Source: Ariolimax columbianus
Taxonomy: Eukaryota > Mollusca > Gastropoda > Stylommatophora > Arionidae
DNA length: 64,000 bases
NCBI GenBank assembly: GCA_036924085.1
Contig: JAVGWX010000002.1
Coordinates: 91,537,371-91,601,370, forward strand
Reading direction: 5' to 3'
This document shows, one piece after another, positions 10,361 through 20,760 of this stretch. The notes below the pieces were generated by a model. The model made no database searches. It saw only the letters and a program-made list of their open reading frames with translations, and had not been told where the DNA came from. Every line of letters begins with the position of its first letter. Position 1 is the first letter of the stretch. A program made the position numbers and the translations under genes.

Positions 10361-10474
10361 CTTGTTTGTTTTACGGTAAAGAGAGCAACTTCCGTTACCG
10401 GCACACTTCAGTCGACGCAGCTTTAAATGGACACCTGGCTTACTATAAGGGACCTACAGGCAGGTGGAAGGGTC

Positions 10475-10695
10475 ACACGCGATCTCAGGGTGAGGCCCTT
10501 CCATTGCACTTTGGTTGGGCTGCCTTCTAAGGGCGCACAAACCTAGCATAGGTACATACAGACGCACACATACATCCAAGCACTGCTTTATGCGTCTTAA
10601 TATCGCCCAATTGACTACGGTCTGGGGTGGAATAGGCGGGACTCCGCCCGAAGAAACTAGCGAGGCAAACACGTAAAATAAAAACATAACAAAGG
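10475..10695 (+). mobile_element. SRE-E copy 2
   Basis: Same blocks and orientation as 9820-10036. The A-rich end (GTAAAATAAAAACATAAC) is less pure. The two copies form direct repeats on both sides of SRE-B copy 3. Confidence 0.75.
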
Positions 10696-10780
10696 AAGGG
10701 AACTGTCCACCCACTTCATAAATTTCTTCTGTCTCGGTGTTCGTATTGAAAAAGAGACATTGGAACGTGTCGTAGTTTAT

Positions 10781-11057
10781 AAAAAGTAAAAGTAAAAGTA
10801 ACCCATAGCATTACTGCCGTAGGGGTGTGAGATGTTAGCGATCTCACAATTCAAAGACTCGGGGCTATATGAGGGTGGTAGACATCTCTTCTCCCCCCGC
10901 CGCTTTTACTTCCCGGACTGAACCGGTACCCATTTAAGGCTGGGTCGACCCGGGGGCCATTGCGGTCTGAAAAAACATTACCGCCTCAACTGGCGAATGA
11001 ACCCAGGACCAATCAGATGCGAAGCCAGCGCGCTTAACCACTGCGCCATTGCGAGAC
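10781..11057 (-). mobile_element. tRNA-derived SINE with (CTTTTA)n-like tail
   Basis: On the minus strand the 5' end (about 11057-10985) is tRNA-like: A box within ATGGCGCAGTGGTTAAGCGC and B-box-like GGTTCATTCGC. A tRNA-unrelated body of about 180 bp follows, with CAATGGCCCCCGGGTCGACC and GAAGAGATGTCTACCACC. The copy ends in short repeats seen on the plus strand as AAAAGTAAAAGTAAAAGTA (10781-10800). Head, body and simple tail are the three parts of a SINE. Confidence 0.8.
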
Positions 11058-11274
11058 TTTTTTTGGGACCCGGTTGCCATCCCCATTACCCTAGCCTGAT
11101 GAGACAAGTTAGCCTGTTTTTAGTTTAGTCACCCGGAGGCGGAAAAGGATTTTGGTCAGCCATGGTTTGCTGACCCTGATGGAATCAGCCAGTTACGAGT
11201 CTTTGACTGCTGTTCGCTCTTTAACTGCTGTTTCTTGGGGCCCCTCTTCACAAGCGAGCTGTAATCACGTACAG

Positions 11275-11640
11275 TGAAGTCCATAACAGTCACTGTGGAG
11301 TGCGTGAAGTGTCTTGTTGGGGGCCCATTAAGTGTTTCCCAAACGTGTCCTGTGGGAAAGGGAGGGGGTCCACGAAGTCTTATTTTGGGGGTGAGAATCC
11401 ATGGTGTGTTTTGTTGGAGAGGGGATCCATGATGTGTTTTGTGTGAGGTCCATGAAGTGTTATGTTAGGGGAGGGGATCAATGGCGTGTTTTTTTAGGTG
11501 GGGGTCCATTAAGTGTTATGTTGGGGTCCATGAAGTGTTTTGTTGGGGGTCCATGAAGTGTTTTGTTTGGGGTCCATCAAGTGTTTTGTTGGGGTCCATC
11601 AAGTGTTTTGTTGGAGGTAGGGGTCCATGAAGTATAGTCG
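11275..11640 (+). repeat. Imperfect 22-26 bp tandem repeat
   Basis: Repeated GGGGTCCATGAAGTGTTTTG units with variable spacing, about 12-14 copies. The array becomes more regular toward 11510-11620. Confidence 0.85.
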
Positions 11641-11782
11641 AATTTTACTGGTCTGTGTTTTTATGTTGTTTCTAAACTGGAACGCTTTAGATGACCTCAG
11701 TAGTTCGTGCATTTCACACATTTTATGGTAGATTAAAAGGAGACACAAAACATTTTTTTAAAGAGAGGGAGAGAAATGATAG

Positions 11783-12090
11783 ATAGACAGACAGACAGAC
11801 AGATAAGATAAGATAAGATAAGATAAGATTAGAAAAGATAAAATAAGATATTAGATTAGATATTAGAGTAGATATTAGATTAGATATTAGATTCGATGTT
11901 AGATTAGATGTTAGATTAGATGTTAGATTAGATGTTAGATTAGATGTTAGATTAGATATTAGATTAGATTTTAGATTATATATTAAATTAGATGTTATAT
12001 TAGATATTAGATTAGATATTAGATTAGATTATATTAGATTTAGACAGACAGAGACAGGCAGGCAGGCTGATAGACAGATAGATAGATAAT
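11783..12090 (+). repeat. Compound GATAA / ATTAGATGTTAG simple repeat
   Basis: A (GACA)n then (GATAA)n start grades into 12-bp ATTAGATGTTAG/ATTAGATATTAG units. It returns to GACAG/GATA at the end. Confidence 0.9.
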
Positions 12091-12126
12091 TTGCAATCAT
12101 GGATCCAATATCAATGTCCAAATGAT

Positions 12127-12127
12127 T

Positions 12128-12172
<45 letters not shown>
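12127..12172 (+). repeat. (AT)n microsatellite
   Basis: Nearly pure AT dinucleotide run. Confidence 0.95.
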
Positions 12173-12174
<2 letters not shown>

Positions 12175-12209
12175 AGAACAAAATTGGTCCCAAAACCGAG
12201 CCCTGTGGT
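12171..12209 (-). pseudogene. Minute RT fragment, QGSVLGPILFL box
   Basis: On the minus strand these bases translate to PQGSVLGPILFLI, the very conserved block preceding the active site in Jockey/CR1-type reverse transcriptases. Only about 13 codons are present, clipped on one side by an AT run and on the other by a GTGTGTCTGAT repeat. Confidence 0.6.
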
Positions 12210-12221
12210 GTAAATATGAGA

Positions 12222-12300
12222 ATATATGTGTGTGGTGTATCTGATTTGTGAGGTGTGTCTGATATGTGTGGTGTGTCTGATGTGTGTGGTGTTCTAATGT
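12222..12300 (+). repeat. 18-bp GTGTGGTGTGTCTGATAT repeat
   Basis: About four imperfect units. Confidence 0.8.
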
Positions 12301-13100
12301 GTATTGATGTACACTCTAACTATATTGCCATCTAACAATGTGTTTTTGTAATGCATAACGCTATTCATAAAGTCACCAGCAGTTACAAACTCATAATAGT
12401 TCTCTTGTAGAGTAGGACATAGTATGTGACGGTGCAAAGGGGTTTTCCCGTTAGCGAGCAGGCCCATCTAAAGGCCAACTATATATTTACACGGGATACT
12501 CTGCCAGATTTTTTGACAATATTTTACCATTTTTCATTGGCTATGCGGAGGAAGTCCCAACCTAGTTTCAAAACGAGGACAGAAAATCCGTTCCATCTGC
12601 CTCTTGTCAGGCTGAACAAAAATGAAATGATGACCTCGCCCACTTGCCATGCTTGGTGACCTTTGCACTCGACCTTTTGAACCCCAAGGGTTATACAAGT
12701 CACTTGTTCGTGGATGGCTAACGTTGCACGAGATTATTCGTTATTTTTCAGAAAAAAAAATGGTGAATCGTCTTTACTCATACGTTTTATGGATGGAAAT
12801 TCTTATTAAAACATGATTGACATCAGGATAATAATATTAGCAATTGTTAAAAAATAACACACAGAATCTTGACCGAAAGGGAGTAGTAAGTCAGCTGTTC
12901 TTGATAAATTCCTTACTAGAATAAATTATTCGAACTTCGGAACAATCTTTCTTCAATTGATCAAGCCATGGTAAGTGTGTGTATCATGTACGTGTCATAT
13001 ATTTGTCGTTTTATTATTGCTGGGAAAAGGTATTGACAAATCAGACCGTTGCTCAGATGATGTACAGCTTGCGAGGAGTCTTGGCAGAGGACTATGCTTC
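12301..13100. other. Unassigned AT-rich region
   Basis: A 77-codon plus frame at 12426-12659 has no recognisable domain. I found no match to other repeats of the window. Confidence 0.4.
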
Positions 13101-13109
13101 GAAGAATAT

Positions 13110-13560
13110 GAGAGCTTTCATATGTATGTGTGTATGTACGTGTTTGTGTGGGTATGAGAGTGTACAGGCATGCGTGTGTGTATGTGTGTGTGTGTGTATA
13201 TATATTTATATATATATATATAGAGAGAGAGGGGAGTAATGTATGTAGGTGTGTGTGTTTTGGGAAGCGTTATGCATTTGGTTCATATAAGCGGATGTGT
13301 GTGTGTGTGTGTGTATGTGTGTGTGAGTGAGTTTGTGTGTGTGAGTGTATGTGTGTGTGTGTGAGTGTATGTGTGTTTGAGTGATTGTATGTGTGTGAGA
13401 GTGAGTATGTGTGTGTGAGTGTATGTGTGTGTGAGTGATTGTATGTGTGTGTGAGTGATTGTATGTGTGTGTGAGTGATTGTATGTGTATGTGAGTGAGT
13501 GTATGTGTGTGTGTGTAAGTGAGTGTGTGTGTCTGTGATTGAGTGAGTGAGAGAGTGTAT
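13110..13560 (+). repeat. TG-rich microsatellite/minisatellite
   Basis: (TG)n, a TATATA stretch (13196-13222), then GTGTGTGAGTGATTGTAT units of 18-22 bp. Long Thr-His-rich frames on the minus strand are artefacts of the repeat. Confidence 0.95.
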
Positions 13561-13959
13561 GAGGAAATAAATCGATGAACGAAGAACCACAAATGTAGAA
13601 GAAATTGTATACAAATGTGAGAGGAGAAAAAATAATGCATGAAGGTATACTCGGAGACACAGTAATCTCCCTGATACTTGAACGGGTTTCTCTTGTGTGC
13701 GCGTGGATGTATGAGAATTTGATTTTTAACTGTTGTAAATGGAAATGTTTAGTATTCATGTTCATATTCGTGGTTACTTTGTAAATATGAAAATGTCATG
13801 TAGGAAGACACGTTTTACGTTTGTTATTGTTGGGAAGTCCTGGGGGAGGAACCTACTACCTCCTACCAGGCGCGTCAGTGGATTGCTGAAAGGCGTCCTA
13901 ATGTGGAGGTTAGCTGCGAATAAATAAGTAGCCGTGGAAAAAATGTGCCGGCCGGAAGA
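13561..13959. other. Unassigned stretch
   Basis: No motif or in-window repeat match recognised. Confidence 0.4.
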
Positions 13960-14222
13960 GGAAGACGAGGGGAAGGAGGAGGAGGAGGAGGATGAGAACG
14001 AGAAGGAGGAGGGCAGAAGAAGAGGAGGAGCAGAACGAGGAGGAGGGAAGGAGGAGGAGGATGATGAGAAGAAGAGGAGGAGAAGGAGGAGGAGGATGAG
14101 AAGAAGAAGAGGAGGAGGAGAATGAGGAGGAGGAGGATGAGAAGAATAGGAGGAGGAGGAGGGGGAGGAGGATGAGAAGAAGAGGAGAAGGAGAAGAGGA
14201 AGAAGAAGAAGAAGAAGATACC
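13960..14222 (+). repeat. GGA/GAA purine tract
   Basis: About 260 bp nearly all purine on this strand (GAGGAGGAGG, AAGAAGAAG). Such tracts can adopt triplex (H-DNA) structure. Confidence 0.95.
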
Positions 14223-14527
14223 AACCCGAGTTCAGCAAAAATATGTTTTTGTTGGCAGACGGTTAGGGTTGTATTTGTCCTATTTCCTGTAACATGGGAG
14301 ACTATTTGGTGTACCCTATCTCGCTGTCTTGTGGATTTTGGATTAGCCATTTCGCTACATGTCAAATGCTTGTCTCAGTGTCGTACCTTGTCCTCTTATC
14401 ATGTTTCTAGCGACACCATCTCGTCTAGCTACTCATCGTATGGCAGGGACGGCGTACATTATACTCTTGCAGCCCAGTTAGTGTTTGAAGACAAGAGTAC
14501 AGAACTCCAACCTTAAGCTCCAGGGAG
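14223..14527. other. Unassigned stretch
   Basis: A plus frame of 114 codons crosses from the purine tract into this stretch, without a recognisable motif. Confidence 0.4.
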
Positions 14528-15088
14528 GAAGACTGACGTCTGGTCAGGCAAAATATACTGTTCAGGCGTGTTAGTCAGTGTCAGGCAAAATATACTGTTC
14601 AGGCGTGTTAGTCAGGGTCAGGCAAAATATGCTGTTCATGCATGTTAGTCAGGGTCAGGCAAAATATACTGTTCAGACATGTTAGTCAGGGTCAGGCAAA
14701 ATGTACTGTTCAGACATGTTAGTCAGGGTCCGGCAAAATATACTGTTCAGACATGTTAGTCAGTCAGGCAAAATATATTGTTCAGACATGTTAGTCAGGG
14801 TCAGGCAAAATATACTGACCAAGACCCTCACTTCGACTTCCTTATTATATCCCTCTCTGGAAACGGGTTGTTTTCATGGCAGCCTGGATAACAAGGTGAG
14901 GTATCGACGTGATCCCCGTAGTAGTGAGCGACACGCAAATGAAACCAAGCTTAGCACAACCGTCTGGAGGACCCTGTCCAACCTTCATCAGCACGCTCGG
15001 GATGTGAGGACAGCTACTGCAGCATGCCACTTAACGTGCTTTTTAGGGCGCACAAAAGAGTGTGCATTCGAAACAACAACAACAACCT
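14528..15088 (-). mobile_element. SRE-A copy 4 with about 8-unit array
   Basis: Inverted copy. It begins at 15088 in (GTT)n, head to about 14820, then about eight units (14541-14818) of the GTTAGTCAGGGTCAGGCAAA type as read on the plus strand. It ends in GACTGACGTCTGGTCAGGC (plus reading), the inverse of the GACCAGACGTTAGT terminus. Head and array are both well preserved. Confidence 0.85.
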
Positions 15089-15283
15089 TAAGGCCCAACA
15101 AAAAAACCATTTACTCGGTTCTCGTTGTACATGCAACACAATACAGAAGTACACTCAGGCGATCAGGGGCCTGTCGTGTCAAATGTCCATGGTCGCGTCC
15201 GGGGCGGCCTGCAGTCCTGTTGGGGAGGTAACTCATTTTAGATGACGTAATTACAATCCTACGCTAAAGAATATGTTTTGAGG
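15089..15283. other. Unassigned stretch
   Basis: Nothing recognised. Confidence 0.4.
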
Positions 15284-15810
15284 AAGAAAAAGTTGCGAGG
15301 AACAACAGGCTATGAGGAAGAAAATTTGCGAGGAAGAACAGGCTACGAAGAAGAGAAAGTTGTGAGGAACAACAGGCTATGAGAAAGAGAAAGTTGTGAG
15401 GAAGAACAAGTTATAAGAATAATTTGCTAGGACGAACAAGCTATGAGGAAGAGATAGTTTTGAAGAAGGACAGGCTATGAGAAAAAAAGAGTTTCGTGGA
15501 AGAACAGGCTATAAGGAAAAGAAAGTTGCAAGGAAAAGCAGGCTATGAGGAAGAAAGATTGTGTGGAAGAACAGGTTACGAGGAAGGAAAAGTTGCGAGA
15601 AAGAACAGGCTACGAGGAAGAAAAAGTTATGAAGAAGAAATGGTTGCGAGAAAGAACAGGCTACAAGGAAGAAAAAGTTGCGAGAAAGAACAGGCTACGA
15701 GGAAGAAAAAGTTGCGTGAAAGAACAGGCTACGAGGAAGAACAATTTGCGAAAAAGAACAGGCTACAAGGAAGATAAAGCTGCCAGAAAGAACAGGCAAC
15801 GCTGATAAAA
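15284..15810 (+). repeat. 33-36 bp purine-rich minisatellite
   Basis: About 15 units containing GAACAGGCTACGAGGAAGAA and GTTGCGAGA. Open Lys/Arg/Glu-rich frames across it are repeat artefacts. Confidence 0.9.
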
Positions 15811-16414
15811 TGGTACTTGAAAGAACAGTAAGTGGTTAACATTACAGCCGCATAATAATGTATGTTCAACAACCACTAGTAACAGAATTACTATAAAGCG
15901 AATTCCCACAAGAATATAACACTTTTTGTTAGTGTGTATGTTATGGTCAAATCTTGTATTTTCAATTTCAATTTCAATAAGCTATAGCTGACACTTTCCT
16001 GACACCACAAACCCGATGACAACACGCCTTATTGATATTTTAGGGACAATTACAATTAAAGACTATCATAATTTTCCCCGACAGCGCCTCACTTATCGTA
16101 GCCTAAATTACAATATCATGTTATTCGATCAGCCAATCAAATCCCGAACAGTATAAACGTTCATAATTATCCACCGCAGGACCAGTCGTATCAAAACTAA
16201 CAAATATCACGTGATCTGAACGGCCAATGAATTCCCAGTAGAAAAGCTTTTTTTTTTAAATTAAAGGAAGGTGTTTTTTGTTTTAAAACTTCCCTTGTTA
16301 TTAGGCATTAACACTGCAAATGAAAGCAAGAGATTTAATTACAAAAATAAGTCCCTATAGCATAAACGTTTTGGGGGAATAAAGTGTTAAAAATCTTCAT
16401 TCTACTAAGCTACA
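15811..16414. other. Unassigned AT-rich region
   Basis: No gene or repeat recognised. A short TTTCAATTTCAATTTCAAT run lies at about 15960-15978. Confidence 0.4.
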
Positions 16415-16484
16415 GTTTGTATGATGGGGTGACCAGCTACCTTCTTGTCATTCTTTCTCTTCTTTTCTTCATCTTCTTACGCTG

Positions 16485-16865
16485 TCAGACGTCAACCTTT
16501 ATTTTTTCGAAAAAAGCAGCGGTCATACTGAGGCTGTCGACACTGCCATAGAGCTTGTCTAGTGTTGCCACTGGTGATGGCCACATCAGCTTTCTCTGGT
16601 CCTCGTATGTCGGGCAGTTTTGCAGCAGATGTTCAGCGATCATTTTCCCGGTACCACACGAGCATTCGTCAGTTCCACCTATCTTCAATTTGTTGAATAG
16701 GTGGTACCTCAGTCTATTGTGGCCAGTGCGAAGTCTGAAGACCACGACCTGCTCTCTTCTGTTCAACTGGCAATAGACATCGTTTTTTGTGTAGCCAGTA
16801 TGTTCTGTTTCCCATTTGGTCATGTATCTAGCTCTAATAAGCCTTTTGGACTCTTCGTATGTCAC
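16485..16865 (-). pseudogene. L-RNH copy 1 C-terminal Cys/His tail
   Basis: Open frame of 126 codons with LNRREQVVVFRLRTGHNRLR, CSCGTGKMIAEHLLQNCPTY and a stop at 16485. The CxCG then H-x4-C pattern is a knuckle conserved at the end of these LINEs; role unknown. The 3' UTR runs to about 16415. Confidence 0.85.
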
Positions 16866-16879
16866 ACTAGGATATGGTT

Positions 16880-17292
16880 GTGGTAGCCTTGCACCTTCTT
16901 TTGCCAGTCTGTCTGCCTCCTCGTTGCCTTGGATGTTACAGTGGGCTGGAACCCACTACCACTACTCTTTTTGGTGCGGAGTGCTGGCATAGTTCACAGA
17001 GTACTGCTCTTAAATCATTCAGTTCAGTATTTTTCTGGCTTTTTAGTGCTGTGACTACGGCCAGGGCATCTGTAAGCAGGACTATATGGCATTCATTTCT
17101 CTTACCTGTCGCCATTTCTTCCACTGCAGTCCTCAGTACCTCTGCCTCCGCTCTGAAATTGCTCGTGTATTTTTCAGTTGCCACTGACAGTGTTATTTTT
17201 CTACCATTTGGTAGGCTCAGGAATACCCCTGCCCCTCCGTTCTGTGTTGTGTTTGTTACAGAGCCGTTGGTATATGCATGGGTCCAGTCCAT
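16880..17292 (-). pseudogene. L-RNH copy 1 RNase H domain, first Asp changed
   Basis: AYTNGSVT, NFRAEAEVLRTAVEEM and VLLTDALAVVTALKS are the first three active-site blocks. The normal TDGS is TNGS because codon 17268-17266 reads AAC; copy 2 keeps GAC at 58047-58045. A frameshift follows, then VPAHCNIQGNEEADRLAKEG (the fourth block) in another frame. RNase H would remove the RNA strand from the hybrid; with the first metal-binding Asp replaced this copy could not. Confidence 0.85.
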
Positions 17293-18786
17293 GCTTGGGT
17301 AGTTTTTCGTTATGTACCTCAGGGTTATGTCTCTTCTTTCTTTTTAAGTCTGGCTGTTCTTTTTTCCAATACCTGGTATATTTTCTACCACCTCTTGAAA
17401 TATATGCTGCCTCCAGGTAGGTAGGCGTACAGTAGGGATGGGCTTTGGTGTTGTTAGTGCGTTGATAGAGTTGTTGTGCTTGCTGCTGGGCTTTGCAGTC
17501 TCTTCTGTCGGTCATGGATTGCAGATTTGTAATCTTTTCCAGTTCTACAATTGTCATTGACTTCATGCCTCCTGTTAAAACTCTCATGGCTTGGTTTTGG
17601 AGTTTGCTAATTTTGTCAAAGTTCGCTTTGCTGCTGTTGTCCATGCCGCAATGCCATACTCGAGAACTGGTCTCACTCTTCCAGTGTACAGGTTCTTTAG
17701 TATACTTTCGTCTACTCCACAGCTTGTGCCAGCAGGTTTCCTCATGATTGCTATTCTTTCTCTGGCTCTCATTCGGTTTCTCTTGATCTGACTTTCCATG
17801 TCATGCCGATCAAATGTGACTCCCAGGTAGTTTGGGTTGTCGTTTGGCTGCAGATATTTGCCGTTAATACTTATTTTAGTGTATTGGGGTTTGTTTGAAA
17901 GCGAGAATATCGTACATGTCTTTTTTCCTCGTTTATTTTGACCAGCCATGAGTTCGCCCACTCTTCCAGCGATGTTAGTGCCTGCTGCATTCGATTACTT
18001 GCTATGGTGAGATTCTTTTCAGAGGTCCACATAGCCAGATCATCTGCAAACATTGAGCTGTGGACTCTTCTTGGTATATTCTCAGTGATGTTATTTATAT
18101 ACACCAGGAAGAGTGTGGGTGACAGTACTCCTCGTTGGGGTACTCCCTGCTCAAGTGTCACCTTTTTGCTCATCTGCCCTTGTACTTGAACTCTGGCCGT
18201 TCTGTTTTTGAGGTAGTGGCTGATCCATCTGTACATTTTCCCACAAACTTCACTTCTTCGTAGCTTGACTTTAAGTCCCTCTTTCCAGACCTTGTCAAAT
18301 GCCTTTTCTAGTTCCACCCAAACCGCTACTGTGTGTTTTTGTTCCTGGTAAGCATCATCTATTTCCTGGGCTATGAGGGTGATCTGATCCTCAGTGGATA
18401 TGTGCTGTCTAAAGCCTGCTTGCTGTGGAATTAGTATGTTTTTCTTCCAGATGCCACATCAGTCTGGTGTTTATCACACGTTTCATCAGTTTGCTTACAC
18501 AGCTCAGTAGGCTGATAGGCCTGTATCCATTTGGATCTGTTTTGTCTTTTCCTTTCTTTGGTACTGGTACAAGTACTGCGTCTTTCCATGCCTGGGGTAC
18601 AATACCCCTTTTCCAGCTTTGGTTCAGGACTGATAGCAGTTTCCTCTTCGCTGTTTGGACCAGACCCATCAGCATTTCGTTTGTTATCCCGTCTTTTCCG
18701 TGAGATTTCCTTTTCTTTAATGTTCTCATGGCCTCTTCCATTTCGTTCATTGTTAATTTTGCGATTAAATGCTCTTCTGGTGCCAT
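17201..18786 (-). pseudogene. L-RNH copy 1 reverse transcriptase domain
   Basis: In order on the minus strand: LKKRKSHGKDGITNEML (fingers), VLVPVPKKGKDKTDPNGYRP, ISLLSCVSKLM, VELEKAFDKVWKEGL-like motif A (with Met for the first residue here), GVPQRGVLSPTLF and SSMFADDLAMW (motif C, both catalytic Asp kept). The thumb follows, with KLQNQAMRVLTGGMKS. These are split over at least four frames. Usual PQGG is PQRG here. The enzyme would copy LINE RNA at the nicked target. Confidence 0.88.
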
Positions 18787-19329
18787 ATTGATGTTGTTGT
18801 GCCCCTATTACTCTTCACTAATGTCTGTAACCCTATCTGCAGGGACCTTAATGTGGTTTGCTCGGGCATAGTGTTCAACAAAGGCGTTTGCGGCTTTTTT
18901 TTTCCAGTAAGCAAGTTTTCGCCCTGCTTGATGGTAATTTGTTTGTTTGATGAAGTTTCGTCATTTATGGCTCTGACTAGCTTCCACAGTTTGTTCCCTT
19001 ATTTGTCTAAGTTGAGGCTTTCTGTTTTGTTTAGAGTGTATTTGTATTTCGCCGTGGCGGCTTTGGGGGCGATATTTGCCTCCATAGATTGTTCTCGCTC
19101 TGTCATGTTCCTAGCATTTGTGACTGCGTTTTCCACTTTCTGCAAATCATCATTCCCATAGGGCTTATAATTTTTCTTTGCCCCTCTTGGGATGGTTTCA
19201 GTGGCAGCTTGAATTATTGCTTTGCTTAGGCTTTCCACCTTGTGCTTCATTTTGTTGTTCCGTGTGTTGATGGTTTCGCACAGCCCATCTGTCAGGCTTG
19301 CAAGTCTGTCCCAGTCGGCTCGTTTGTAA

Positions 19330-20060
19330 TTCCAACGTGGGAGCGGTTTTGTTTCATGTGGGCCTACTTCCATATCAATTTCTAGCCTAATAGGCCTGTG
19401 GTCGCTACCTGCCAATTGGTTTAGCACCTGGCGGTTTATTTTATGGTGAATGTCCACTGTGGAGAAGGCCACATCTGGAGTAGAGGTGGTATGCCATGTT
19501 CTAGAATAGAAGCTAGGGCTATCCTCCGGCCTATTGATTAGATAGAGATTTGTGTCTATCTCCCAATCTTCCACTTCGCCACCTCTGCTGTCTGTGTCCG
19601 AGTATCCCCATCTCTCTGAGTGGCTGTTGAAGTCTCCAACTACTATGCAGTTGGAGTCTTTGACTTCCATACTCGAGAGCGATAGGTCTTTATTTGGTGG
19701 TCCGTACAGGTTGAAGATGCGGATCTTCGTCTCTTGAGCCATTATGTCAACTCCTACAATTTATGCTTGTCCGGTGTGATTGACAGATACCGCGCTACTC
19801 GGTATGCAGTTTCAGGTCAGTATCAGAACCCCTCCTTTGTGACCTTCTCTATCCAGACGGAAGGTCTGGTATCCTCTGATTGAGAATTTATGGTTGTTGT
19901 TGAGGTGCGTTTCTTGGATACACGCCACGTCAATCTTACCTTCATGCAAGTGATGTGTTAGGGAAAGCTTTTTTCTAATGACTCCCTCCGCATTCCACTG
20001 TAGTATTCTGAGGGTCTTGTGTTTTTGATCAATAGTTTTTGCCCCATCACCTTGTGCCTT
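19330..20060 (-). pseudogene. L-RNH copy 1 endonuclease domain
   Basis: The N-terminal half (about 20045-19812) reads LRILQWNAEGV and ACIQETHL, the first strand and the catalytic Glu of the EEP nuclease fold. After stops the same frame resumes with IFNLYGPPNK, VVGDFNSHSERWG and SDHRPIRLEI. Those are the catalytic Asp-Asn block and the terminal Ser-Asp-His block. In intact elements this domain nicks target DNA for target-primed reverse transcription. All key residues are visible but the chain is interrupted. Confidence 0.85.
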
Positions 20061-20250
20061 GACTCCACAGCACATGGGTGGGTGACCACCAGTAGCATAG
20101 GGTGGGCCCCTTCGAGGCGTGAGGCCCGGCACTCTCGCTGCCTGGCGGAACTCCACAGGATGAGCGTCACTTTCTTCTGATCGGTTGTACCGTCATCATT
20201 ACAGCGATATACGTTGCACTGTTTCGTTAAGCCTGTGGCCCAGTGCATCC

Positions 20251-20760
20251 GATTTCAACAGGCGTTTCTATAGGGATGCCCTCCCTAGCCTTTGGCTGTC
20301 CCCAGCCTATCTGCAAGGCAGCAGTTGTTTTTGTTCAGAGTTGTCTCTCTTAGGGAAGTTGTCTTGCAGGACTATCGAGTCTTCCCCACTCGTGTCTTTA
20401 GTGTGTGACAATGATATGATATGATCGACTATGTACTAGTTTGTACTATCCCGGAAGAGAGGCAGTCCAGTGTGTCTGTGTCCCAGGATCCTGACGTCCT
20501 GCCAGAAACGTAGCATATGCATGTGAGTGGGGTATCTGCTCCCTTTATTTTCTCGGCACATCTGCAGTGATGGCACACCTAGCATTCTCCGCCACCTGGG
20601 AGGTTGTCACAATATGGCAGAGGTGCAATGTCCGCTGGCCTGCATCTCTTCTGCGTCCATTGGGATGGCTGATAGCAGAGGTAAGGAGCGAGGCAGGAGT
20701 GCATTTAACCAGGGAAGAAGCCTGGTCGTGGCACGGAGATGTTGTTCGCCTGGTGTGCAT
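20251..20760. other. Unassigned stretch between LINE 5' side and 28S fragment
   Basis: I see no recognisable coding motif. It could be a LINE ORF1/5' UTR remnant or rDNA spacer attached to the 28S fragment; the sequence alone does not decide. Three overlapping frames at 20527-20867 look like chance. Confidence 0.4.

Larger units (their letters stand above)
16415..20250 (-). mobile_element. L-RNH LINE copy 1 (EN-RT-RNase H), degraded
   Basis: Reading the minus strand from 20250 down, the order is apurinic-type endonuclease, reverse transcriptase, RNase H and a Cys/His tail. This architecture belongs to the I/Jockey supergroup of non-LTR retrotransposons; a Nimb/I-like assignment is likely but needs a tree. 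The coding frame changes at least six times and has in-frame stops between the endonuclease halves (about 19745-19810). A deletion of about 120 bp relative to copy 2 lies at about 17467. No ORF1 can be recognised upstream. The element is dead. Confidence 0.9.

Noticed and set aside
13206..14365. Thr-His-rich and Ser/Leu-rich long minus frames
   Set aside because: Translations of TG and GGA simple repeats.
16936..17302. Plus-strand 142-codon frame over the RNase H region
   Set aside because: Shadow of the minus-strand LINE; its peptide has no known motif while the minus frame shows RNase H blocks.
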